From: Candidatus Gastranaerophilales bacterium
GTDB taxonomy: Bacteria > Cyanobacteriota > Vampirovibrionia > Gastranaerophilales > Gastranaerophilaceae
Direction: 5' to 3'
NCBI GenBank assembly: GCA_023662705.1
Contig: JAMPIM010000019.1
Coordinates: forward strand, 1 to 36,143
Length of the DNA: 36,143 bases
A program made the position numbers and the translations under genes. Numbering within the stretch: the first letter of the stretch is position 1; each line of letters begins with the position of its first letter. The notes under the pieces were generated by a model. The model worked only from the letters and a program-made list of their open reading frames with translations, was not told where the DNA came from and did not search any database. This document shows positions 25,336 through 32,627 of the stretch, piece after piece.

Positions 25336-26355
25336 ATGATTAAAAAAATACTGATTTGTTTATCATTATTAATGATAGGAGGAACTTTAATGGCACAGGC
25401 AAATGGCTGTTCTTGGGATAAAACTTTTCCTAAGAGTGATAAAGTAAATGTTCAAAAAGTTTGTTTTAAAAACCGTTACGGTATAAATCTGGAAGGCGAT
25501 TTATACATCCCGAAAAACGGACAGGACAAAATGGCTGCAATCGCAATTTCAGGACCTTTTGGCGCTGTGAAAGAACAAGCCTCAGGATTATATGCACAGA
25601 CTCTTGCAGAACGAGGATTTGTAACTCTTGCATTTGATCCTTCATATACGGGCGAAAGCGGAGGAGAACCGAGATATATGGCTTCTCCTGATATTAATAC
25701 TGAAGATTTTATGGCAGCAGTTGATTTTCTATCTGTCCAAAATAATATCGACCCTGAAAAAATCGGTATTTTAGGTATTTGCGGCTGGGGTGGAATGGCT
25801 CTTAATGCAGCTGCTTTGGATACAAGAGTAAAAGCAACCGTAACTTCTACAATGTATGATATCAGCCGTGTTAGAACTTATGGTTATTTTGATAAAACTG
25901 ATGAAAATGCACGCTATGAAATGAAAAAATCTTTAAATGCTCAAAGAATTGAAGATTTTAAATCAGGTACTTACAAAAGAGGCGGCGGAGTTGTTGACCC
26001 GCTTCCTAAGGATGCTCCTCAGTTTGTTAAAGATTATTATGCATACTATAAGACCAAAAGAGGATATCATTCGCGTTCTTTGAATTCTAATGAAGGCTGG
26101 AATGTTACAGGATGTCAGTCATTTATGAATCAACCGATCTTGGCGTTTGCTGATGAAATCCGAAGCGCAGTATTGATGATTCATGGCGAAAAAGCACACA
26201 GCAGATATTTTTCGGAAGATGCTTTTAAAAAGTTGAAAGGTGAAAATAAAGAATTAATGATTATTGAAGGCGCAAATCATGTTGATTTGTATGATAATTT
26301 TGAAAAAATACCTTTTGATAAAATTGAAACCTTTTTTAGAACTTATTTAAAATAA
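25336..26355 (+). CDS. Exported alpha/beta hydrolase of dienelactone-hydrolase type with Cys nucleophile
   Basis: A 339-aa protein with a signal peptide (MIKKILICLSLLMIGG, cleavage near AQA). The alpha/beta hydrolase fold has ISGPFGAVKEQ (oxyanion region), DPSYTGESGG and the nucleophile elbow GICGWGG with Cys149 where most esterases have Ser. A late HGEKAHSRYF and GANHVDLYD (His about residue 317) complete a plausible triad. Cys nucleophiles occur in dienelactone hydrolases. It starts 9 bases after the cupin stop and belongs to the same operon. Substrates are unknown. Confidence 0.85.
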   Translation: MIKKILICLSLLMIGGTLMAQANGCSWDKTFPKSDKVNVQKVCFKNRYGINLEGDLYIPKNGQDKMAAIAISGPFGAVKEQASGLYAQTLAERGFVTLAFDPSYTGESGGEPRYMASPDINTEDFMAAVDFLSVQNNIDPEKIGILGICGWGGMALNAAALDTRVKATVTSTMYDISRVRTYGYFDKTDENARYEMKKSLNAQRIEDFKSGTYKRGGGVVDPLPKDAPQFVKDYYAYYKTKRGYHSRSLNSNEGWNVTGCQSFMNQPILAFADEIRSAVLMIHGEKAHSRYFSEDAFKKLKGENKELMIIEGANHVDLYDNFEKIPFDKIETFFRTYLK

Positions 26356-26365
26356 TGGAGGCAGC

Positions 26366-26983
26366 ATGAATATTTTATTAATTAACGGAAGTCCGCATGT
26401 AAACGGAAATACGGCTTGTGCTCTAAAAGAAATGGCAAAAGTTTTTGAAGAAAATGGAGTCAATTATGAAATTATAAACGTAGGTCAAAAAGATGTCAGA
26501 GGTTGTATTGCCTGCCGCAAGTGTTATGAAACGGGTAAATGTGTTTTTGATGATATTGTGAACGAAACTGCACCTAAGTTTGAAAAAGCAGACGGAATAG
26601 TGGTTGCTAGTCCTGTTTATTATGCTTCTGCAAACGGAACTCTTGTTTCCTTCTTGCAAAGATTATTCTTTAGTACTTCTTTTGATAAATCGATGAAAGT
26701 TGGGGCAAGTGTTGCTGTAGCAAGACGCGGTGGATGTTCTGCAACTTTTGATGAATTGAATAAATTTTTTACAATCTCTAATATGCCTGTTGCTTCAAGT
26801 CAATACTGGAATAGCGTTCATGGACGAGAAGCAGGTGAAGCAATGCAGGATGAAGAAGGTTTGCAAACAATGAGAGTTCTTGCCAGAAATATGATATTTA
26901 TGATTAAGAGTATTGAGTTAGGTAAACAAACTTACGGAATACCTGAAAAAGAAGAACGGGTTTTTACTCATTATATTAGATAA
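26366..26983 (+). CDS. NAD(P)H-dependent FMN reductase / flavodoxin-like protein
   Basis: A 205-aa protein of the flavodoxin fold. INGSPHVNGNT (7-15) is the FMN phosphate loop, and SPVYYASANGTLVSFLQR matches the NADPH-dependent FMN reductase family. The cysteines at 47, 50, 53 and 59 (GCIACRKCYETGKC) resemble those of iron-sulfur flavoprotein relatives and could bind a cluster, though the spacing is not diagnostic. There is no signal peptide, so it is cytoplasmic, unlike its two operon partners. GGAGG lies just upstream of the ATG. It is the last gene of the operon. Confidence 0.88.
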   Translation: MNILLINGSPHVNGNTACALKEMAKVFEENGVNYEIINVGQKDVRGCIACRKCYETGKCVFDDIVNETAPKFEKADGIVVASPVYYASANGTLVSFLQRLFFSTSFDKSMKVGASVAVARRGGCSATFDELNKFFTISNMPVASSQYWNSVHGREAGEAMQDEEGLQTMRVLARNMIFMIKSIELGKQTYGIPEKEERVFTHYIR

Positions 26984-26985
26984 CC

Positions 26986-27018
26986 AAAAGGCGGCTCGTG
27001 AAACGAGCCGCCTTTTTT
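26986..27018. terminator. Bidirectional terminator between the redox operon and dxs
   Basis: AAAAGGCGGCTCGT (26986-26999) pairs perfectly with ACGAGCCGCCTTTT (27003-27016), loop GAA. Six T follow on the plus strand, and four T are available on the minus strand for the convergent dxs. Confidence 0.92.
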
Positions 27019-28755
27019 CTATAAGAGATTTTTTACATCTTCAGCTATTAGTTCCTTTTTCAATCGGTATCGTTTATATAACTCATCCAAAGGTACACGG
27101 TCTGTAAACTCTTTCTTAGCTCCATAGTTCAATACTTTCATATCAGAGTTTCCGTAGAATCTTGCAACCTTTTCGCCAAACCCGCCGTCAAGCTCACCGT
27201 CTTCAAGAGTTATGACAAGTTCATGGTCTTTTTTGAGTTCTTCAAGAAGTTCAACATCTAATCCTGTCATATATACAGGGTTGATTAATGTTGCATTGAA
27301 TCCAAGCTCTTTTTTAACTTCTTGAGCTAAACCGAAGAAATTACCTAATCCTAAAATGGCAACTTTTTCTCCTTTTTCAACTACTTTGAATTTGTTTAAA
27401 ATAGAGTAATCAGTTGTATCTTCAACTCCTGTTGAGTTCAAACCGCACATAGGAACACGGATTGCTACAGGATTTTCTGTTTGTTCAACAGACCAGTCAA
27501 GCATTCTTAAGTATTCTTCTTTGTTTGTTGGTGCAAGATAAACCATATTTGGAATATTTGAAATTAAAGGAATATCAAATGTGCAAAGGTGTGTTGCGTC
27601 TGCGCCTGATATTCCGCCCCAGTAAACAAGCATTGTTATCGGGGAGTTATTTAGGCATAAGTCTTGAGACATTTGGTCATAGGTTCTTTGGATGAACGAG
27701 CTCATAACTGCAAAAATTGGTTTAGCTCCGCCTGTTGCAATACCAGATGCGCAAGCAACTGCGTGTTCTTCTGCAATACCTACATCAAGATATTGTTTGC
27801 CCATTTGTGCACGAAAATCTTTGTCAAATCCAAATACCCCAGGAGTTCCCGCATTGATTGCAATAACTGTTTTATCTGTTTTTGCTTTGTTTAAAATGTA
27901 TTCACGTGTGATTGATGTATAGCTTTCTTCAAAAACTGCTTCAGACTTGTCTTCATCTAAGGTGTGAGGCAGAATCCAGTGGAAGTTTTCACGGTTTTCT
28001 TCTGCAATTTTACAGCCCTTCCCTTTTTGTGTGCAGATATGAACAACAACAGGACGGGTTGAGTCTTTTACATTTTTGAACGCTTCTATAAGTTTTTCTA
28101 CATTGTTTCCTTCTTTTACAAGAACATAATCAAAACCTAATGATTTGAAAAAGTTGCATTCTGCTTTGCCGTCAGTTTCTCTTAAAAGTTTTAAGTTGTC
28201 ATAAAGTCCGCCGTGGTTTTCTGCAATTGATTGGTCGTTATCGTTTACTACAACAATAAAGTTTGAACCGAGAACCACAGCGTTATCAAGTCCTTCTAGA
28301 GCTTCGCCACCGCTTAATGAGCCGTCGCCGATTAGTGCAATAATATTTCCTTTTTCACCTTTAAGGTCGCGTGCTTTAGCAAGACCAGAAGCTAATGATA
28401 CGGAGGTTGAAGTGTGACCTACTTTGAAGAAATCGTGTTCACATTCTTCCGGTGCGGTGTATCCTGTGTATTTTCCGTATTTGTCAGGGTCTGTGAAACC
28501 TTCTTTTCTTCCTGTAAGCATTTTGTGCGGATAGCATTGGTGAGATACATCATATACTATTTTATCTACAGGCGAGTTGAATACATAATGCAGGGCAATT
28601 GTTGCTTCAACTATACCCAGATTCGGGCCGAAGTGTCCGCCGGTTGTGTTAACTTTTTTTATAATAGTTTCTCTTATTTCATCAGCAAGAGTATTCATTT
28701 CTGATAAAGATAAGTTTTTTACGTCGTTAGGTGAATTAACCTTGTCTAAAATCAT
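27019..28755 (-). CDS. dxs: 1-Deoxy-D-xylulose-5-phosphate synthase, short form
   Basis: A thiamine diphosphate enzyme that joins pyruvate and glyceraldehyde 3-phosphate, the first step of the MEP pathway. At 578 aa it is shorter than the usual 620-640. Seen are GGHFGPNLG (H41), YDVSHQCYPHKML, GDGSLSGGE (143-151, ThDP/Mg site), VVVNDNDQS and DVGIAEEHA (E329, catalytic Glu). The N-terminal segment after the ThDP site is compact, and this accounts for the shortening. The ribosome binding site GAAGGAG precedes the ATG. Its promoter contains the same 15-base motif as the MerR-type operon promoter. Confidence 0.9.
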   Translation of the reverse strand: MILDKVNSPNDVKNLSLSEMNTLADEIRETIIKKVNTTGGHFGPNLGIVEATIALHYVFNSPVDKIVYDVSHQCYPHKMLTGRKEGFTDPDKYGKYTGYTAPEECEHDFFKVGHTSTSVSLASGLAKARDLKGEKGNIIALIGDGSLSGGEALEGLDNAVVLGSNFIVVVNDNDQSIAENHGGLYDNLKLLRETDGKAECNFFKSLGFDYVLVKEGNNVEKLIEAFKNVKDSTRPVVVHICTQKGKGCKIAEENRENFHWILPHTLDEDKSEAVFEESYTSITREYILNKAKTDKTVIAINAGTPGVFGFDKDFRAQMGKQYLDVGIAEEHAVACASGIATGGAKPIFAVMSSFIQRTYDQMSQDLCLNNSPITMLVYWGGISGADATHLCTFDIPLISNIPNMVYLAPTNKEEYLRMLDWSVEQTENPVAIRVPMCGLNSTGVEDTTDYSILNKFKVVEKGEKVAILGLGNFFGLAQEVKKELGFNATLINPVYMTGLDVELLEELKKDHELVITLEDGELDGGFGEKVARFYGNSDMKVLNYGAKKEFTDRVPLDELYKRYRLKKELIAEDVKNLL

Positions 28756-28786
28756 AAATCTTTCTCCTTCTTTAATGTACTTAATT

Positions 28787-28817
28787 ATTATATATCTTGA
28801 TAGCTGCTCTAAAGCAA
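28787..28817 (-). promoter_or_regulatory. MerR-type promoter with 19-base spacer for dxs
   Basis: On the minus strand TTGCTT (28817-28812), exactly 19 bases, then TATAAT (28792-28787). The 15-base motif TTAGAGCAGCTATCA (28812-28798) is the reverse complement of the one at 24418-24432, again with its symmetric centre at spacer position 7. The dxs ATG is about 25 bases after the expected transcript start. Confidence 0.65.
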
Positions 28818-28911
28818 TAGGGGTGGACTAAATATATGATTTTTTCTCGTCACTCTCCTCTAAATGAATGATTTTCAAAAATCTCTTTATTAAAAATTGT
28901 AAATAGTACTA

Positions 28912-28917
28912 TATAAT
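28912..28917 (+). promoter_or_regulatory. -10 box TATAAT before the unknown gene cluster
   Basis: A consensus TATAAT 74 bases before the 565-aa gene. The leader between them is A-rich with a run of ACAACAACAA. The -35 is weak. Confidence 0.45.
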
Positions 28918-28990
28918 GTTATTAGTACATTTGACTTTTTTTTAAGTCTCATTAAAACAATAACAACAACAAAAAACAGGAGATACCGCT

Positions 28991-30688
28991 ATGGGTATGG
29001 CAGCATCGCAAGCCAGATATTTAGCTCTGGTTGCAAGAAAATCTAATTGTGAATACGAAGGTCAGCAAATCAACCAGGCTCGTACCGTGCTGTCAAATCA
29101 GAGTGCAAATCTGTTTAATCAGATGTTAGGTTTAAAGGTTCCCGTTCCACCGAGCACTTCGGATTATACAAAAGCTATTTATACATACAAAGACGGTATT
29201 GGAACAGAAACCAAACTTGAGAACTGGCAGCAGCTTTCTTATGCTGATCCTGATTATAACTATGTTGTAACCCGAAGCTACAGCACCAGACGCTATACTG
29301 GTTCTATCAAGAAAATGAATGACCCTCAGGTTCAGTTTACTAACGGTATCGCATCAGCAGCGGATATTAGAGATGCAGAAGCAGCTGTAGCCAGAACTAA
29401 AGCTGCTTATGAAGCAGCTATGAAAAGTAGTGAAGATGCAAAAACTAATCTTGATAATATACAAAAACGAATTAGTGAGATTAAAGCAAATCAAGCGAAG
29501 TTATCAAATTACGCTTCTCCGTTAGATAATATTACTAAATGTGAGTATAAATCCGGTACGGAGACAGCTCCGTTAGATGAATATGAGGTAACAACATTAG
29601 GTGGTACGCCTCCAAAGGCAACGCTAACTACTTATAAAAATTTCTCTACACTAACTCCTGCCGAACAAGAGGATATAAAAAATAGTATTGAAATTCAAGG
29701 TTTGATAAATAATAATGCTATAACAGCAGACGATTTAAGCAACTATTATTTTAATGTTAATGATAATGACGGTTCATTTACTTTTATTAAAGGTAGTGAT
29801 TTGAATACTCTGACTATAGCAAGTGGATTAGCCGGTAATACAGGTCTTGAAAATGTTTCGGTAGATAGTTTCCAAAGTGGATACATAAATACTAAATTAT
29901 CAGATTATCAGAAGGATTTAAACCCTCTATTGCCTTTGCTAACATTAGCTCAAACAGGCTATGATAATGCACAGACAGCAGTTGAGCAGACAGAAGCTGA
30001 TTATAATGCGGCATTAGAAGCATATAACGGACTTCAACACCCGACTTATATCGGTAACTGTGACCTTGTTCCTTTGGCAGAATTAAACAAAGACCAAAAA
30101 GCAGAAATTGATCAGGTTATTGCTGATATGAAAGGACAAGGGTATGACACTAATATTGAAAAATGTTTTGATGAAAATGGTAACTATTTAGGCGGTATTT
30201 ACTCATTTAAACTAAATGGCGTTACTTATTATACAACTTATGAAGATTTAGAAACATCATACAATAGCGGTACAGGTCCTAATAATATTGATGGTCAAAC
30301 CAAATTACCATATTATAATGCAAGTTATATAGATACCAAAATTGAAGAAACTGAAAAAGCGCTTGTTGAGACAGACGGTCAAGGCAGATTCACAAGTATA
30401 AGATTTGAAGATGATTCGGTTGTTTATACTTTGAATATGGGTACTGAAACCGATGAGGCTGCTTATCAGGATGCAATGAACCAGTATTATTATGATAATG
30501 CTGTATATGACAAAACAATTCGTGATATCAACGCTAAGACATCTATAATTCAGCAGGAAGACCAACAGCTTGAATTAAGGTTGAAACAGCTTGATACCGA
30601 ACAAAGTGCTCTATCTACCGAAATGGATGCAGTTAAAAAGGTTGTCGACGATAACGTTGAATCATCCTTCAAGACATTCGGCGGCTAG
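28991..30688 (+). CDS. Lineage-type coiled-coil protein, 565 aa, first gene of unknown cluster
   Basis: Begins MGMAASQARYLALVARKSN, with a strong AGGAGAT upstream. The first 31 residues align without gaps to the N-terminus of the 109-aa protein at 32291 (10 identities). Coiled-coil helices are seen near 125-170 (EAAVARTKAAYEAAMKS), 320-350 and 515-555; between them are Asp/Asn/Thr/Tyr-rich beta-type regions. It has no signal peptide, few Cys and ends SFKTFGG. The build (helical termini around a variable beta-rich centre) recalls axial proteins of flagella and injectisomes, but no sequence match is claimed. Function unknown. Confidence 0.75.
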   Translation: MGMAASQARYLALVARKSNCEYEGQQINQARTVLSNQSANLFNQMLGLKVPVPPSTSDYTKAIYTYKDGIGTETKLENWQQLSYADPDYNYVVTRSYSTRRYTGSIKKMNDPQVQFTNGIASAADIRDAEAAVARTKAAYEAAMKSSEDAKTNLDNIQKRISEIKANQAKLSNYASPLDNITKCEYKSGTETAPLDEYEVTTLGGTPPKATLTTYKNFSTLTPAEQEDIKNSIEIQGLINNNAITADDLSNYYFNVNDNDGSFTFIKGSDLNTLTIASGLAGNTGLENVSVDSFQSGYINTKLSDYQKDLNPLLPLLTLAQTGYDNAQTAVEQTEADYNAALEAYNGLQHPTYIGNCDLVPLAELNKDQKAEIDQVIADMKGQGYDTNIEKCFDENGNYLGGIYSFKLNGVTYYTTYEDLETSYNSGTGPNNIDGQTKLPYYNASYIDTKIEETEKALVETDGQGRFTSIRFEDDSVVYTLNMGTETDEAAYQDAMNQYYYDNAVYDKTIRDINAKTSIIQQEDQQLELRLKQLDTEQSALSTEMDAVKKVVDDNVESSFKTFGG

Positions 30689-30806
30689 GGGTAAAGGGGT
30701 AACCAACCCTCTCGGACCCACCGGTAGTCCGTTCCAAAGGAGCACGGACGGATAATAAAATAAACCGGTAGAATAGCGGAATGTGCTCCGCCCAAAGGTT
30801 AAAAAA
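30689..30806 (+). other. Structured intergenic RNA segment
   Basis: A hairpin GTCC-GTTCC-AAA-GGAGC-AC-GGAC spans 30727-30749. GGAGCAC (30739-30745) could instead pair with GTGCTCC (30783-30789), just before the next gene. ACCGGTAG occurs twice (30720 and 30764). G+C is higher than in the flanking spacers. The two pairings exclude each other, so the segment could adjust expression of the following gene. Confidence 0.45.
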
Positions 30807-31655
30807 ATGGCATATAAGAATGATGGATACTTAGTAATAGCGAATAGATACGGATCGGCTTCGGGCGATGCGAAAGCTATGCTGTATGAAACTTATGACA
30901 GATTGAGAGACCTGACTGTTTCGGGTTCGGCTTCATCAGGTACAGGTTTTGAAGCAGCGGGCGGATTTTTGTATCAGTTAGCAAGTTTATTTGCTCCATC
31001 AGCTTTTATGACTACATTAGGCGGTACAACCGCAATGAATATTCCAGGTACTTCTTACTGGTCACAATACACAGGCGGTAATGGCGGATTAACAGGAAAC
31101 TATTCATCTTTTGGTGTTAACAGTTTAGGTCATTATTCAGGATTCCCAAGCGGTTATGCTTCAAGACTAAGCGGTTATACTACAGGCGGTGCTGCGGGTT
31201 TAGGCGGTAGTTTAATGTATGGTTATGGCTCATCAAGCGGTTCGCCGACAGGTTTTGCATCAGGTATCGGAAGTATTGCAGATATTGCAAGTACGGCAGC
31301 TTATGGTATCGGGACTGCTAACGGTTATGGAATTGGTGCTTCAAATATATTGATGCCTCTTGCCGGTATTGTTTCAGGCTGGGGTGGTATTATGACCGCT
31401 GCAGCTCCTTATTTGGGTGAATTTGGTTTACCTGCGGTTGTTATGGGGAACTTAATGCAAGGTACAACATCAGCTGCACTTTCTGCTTATCAGTCAGTAT
31501 CTCAGAATGTTTTATCAAACGCTGATACAATACTTTCACAAAAAGTTGCGAACATAGAAACCGTATGTAAAATGCTTGATACACAATCAGATATTGTAAG
31601 AAAAATGCTTAAAGATGAACTTGAAGGCAACAGTAAAGAAATTGATAACTTGTAG
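30807..31655 (+). CDS. Gly/Ser-rich hydrophobic protein, 282 aa, unknown cluster
   Basis: The ATG at 30807 is chosen after AAAGGTT. The N-terminal 40 residues are polar. A long Gly/Ser/Tyr-rich low-complexity region (about 45-190, for example GYGSSSGSPTGFASGIGS) has possible hydrophobic helices around 180-220, and a helical C-terminus (KVANIETVCKMLDTQSDIVR). This resembles membrane-inserting translocator or fibre-forming proteins in composition, but there is no family evidence. It is the second gene of the cluster. Confidence 0.65.
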   Translation: MAYKNDGYLVIANRYGSASGDAKAMLYETYDRLRDLTVSGSASSGTGFEAAGGFLYQLASLFAPSAFMTTLGGTTAMNIPGTSYWSQYTGGNGGLTGNYSSFGVNSLGHYSGFPSGYASRLSGYTTGGAAGLGGSLMYGYGSSSGSPTGFASGIGSIADIASTAAYGIGTANGYGIGASNILMPLAGIVSGWGGIMTAAAPYLGEFGLPAVVMGNLMQGTTSAALSAYQSVSQNVLSNADTILSQKVANIETVCKMLDTQSDIVRKMLKDELEGNSKEIDNL

Positions 31656-31668
31656 TGGTTGAATAACT

Positions 31669-31899
31669 ATGCAGCATAGAACTTTTTTTAGAATAATGAT
31701 GGATAATTTATTCGTAAACAATGCTTTGTGCAAGGCATTGGCTTCTCTGGTAAATTTTTGTAACGAACAGAGCTATTTTTCTCAAAAAAGATTAAAGTTT
31801 TTGGAAAAAATGCCGTTAACTAATAAAGAGCAAGATAGTGTTTATAAAACCAGGTTTATTTTTAACAGTACACAAACTTCCGGGAGAAGCTTTAAATAG
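31669..31899 (+). CDS. Small ORF, 76 aa, hypothetical
   Basis: Begins MQHRTFFRIMMDNLFVNN, 13 bases after the preceding stop, with no strong ribosome binding site (AGTGGTTG only). The product is basic and partly helical with two Cys. The spacing suggests coupling, but expression is uncertain. Confidence 0.4.
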   Translation: MQHRTFFRIMMDNLFVNNALCKALASLVNFCNEQSYFSQKRLKFLEKMPLTNKEQDSVYKTRFIFNSTQTSGRSFK

Positions 31900-31950
31900 C
31901 ATGTTAACAAATGTAACAAAAAGATTTAGAATACAGCAATTAAACGGATT

Positions 31951-31972
31951 TACATGTTTTATAATACATGTA
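31951..31972 (+). promoter_or_regulatory. Promoter with operator-like palindrome around the -10 box
   Basis: TATAAT (31960-31965) lies between TACATGT (31951-31957) and ACATGTA (31966-31972), 7-base inverted arms separated by 8 bases. Each ACATGT is itself palindromic. The 89-aa gene follows at 32001. Confidence 0.6.
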
Positions 31973-32000
31973 GACTCTAATTGTGTAGGAGAACGTACCT

Positions 32001-32270
32001 ATGCGTGAAGAGCTGCAAGATACATTCAAACGGTTCACAAACTTTATGAACTTTGCTCAATCGTTTTTCAGACGGAATAACCCGTTCAAAGCACTGCTCA
32101 TGAGTTTGCTGGGAAGCCTAAAGGACATGCTTACCATCAGGCAAAAACTAAAAATGGCGAAGTACCGTGTAAATTACCATAAGCACCAGCTCTACAAAAT
32201 GGAAAGCTTAATTGCTGAAAGTAACGAACACACATTCCTGAAAGGCAAGAACCTGAACGAACAAAGATAA
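32001..32270 (+). CDS. Basic helical protein, 89 aa, unknown cluster
   Basis: TAGGAGAA precedes the ATG with good spacing. The product begins MREELQDTFKRFTNFMNF and carries an amphipathic or hydrophobic stretch (PFKALLMSLLGSLKDMLT, about 28-45), then a very basic region (RQKLKMAKYRVNYHKHQ). It could be a peripheral membrane protein or a chaperone-like partner. The family is not recognised. It has its own promoter and is followed 20 bases on by the 109-aa gene. Confidence 0.65.
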   Translation: MREELQDTFKRFTNFMNFAQSFFRRNNPFKALLMSLLGSLKDMLTIRQKLKMAKYRVNYHKHQLYKMESLIAESNEHTFLKGKNLNEQR

Positions 32271-32290
32271 AGACCGGAAGGACAAGTGTT

Positions 32291-32620
32291 ATGGGATTAA
32301 TTACGTCAACTTTCAGAATGATGTACCTGACAGCGTACCAGATGACGTTGGAAACAAAAATCCAGTGGATTGCAACTGCAAAGATGGAACTTGTTGCTTC
32401 TTCGGATGAAATTCTTTCATTAGGAAACGACTTAGACCCTGAGAACCCTGCCGTCAAACAGCTGGAAGCCCGACGAGATAAGTTATCACAGTTAGAAAAA
32501 CGCCTTGATTTACAGATGCAGGAATATCAGAGCAGATTGAGTATGGTGAAAGCTGAACTGGATTCTTGTAAGGGTGCAGTTGATAGTGCAATTTCAAGGT
32601 CTTTCTCATATCAATTGTAG
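32291..32620 (+). CDS. Small coiled-coil protein, 109 aa, shares N-terminal module with the 565-aa protein
   Basis: Begins MGLITSTFRMMYLTAYQMT and matches the first 31 residues of the 565-aa protein at 10 positions without gaps (M1, G2, S6, R9, L13, A15, E21, Q25, I27, A30). A long coiled coil follows (about 55-95, KQLEARRDKLSQLEKRLDLQ). GGAAGGA lies before the ATG. At this size it could be a filament or needle-like subunit or a partner of the larger protein; this is inference. Confidence 0.7.
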   Translation: MGLITSTFRMMYLTAYQMTLETKIQWIATAKMELVASSDEILSLGNDLDPENPAVKQLEARRDKLSQLEKRLDLQMQEYQSRLSMVKAELDSCKGAVDSAISRSFSYQL

Positions 32621-32627
32621 GTGAAAA

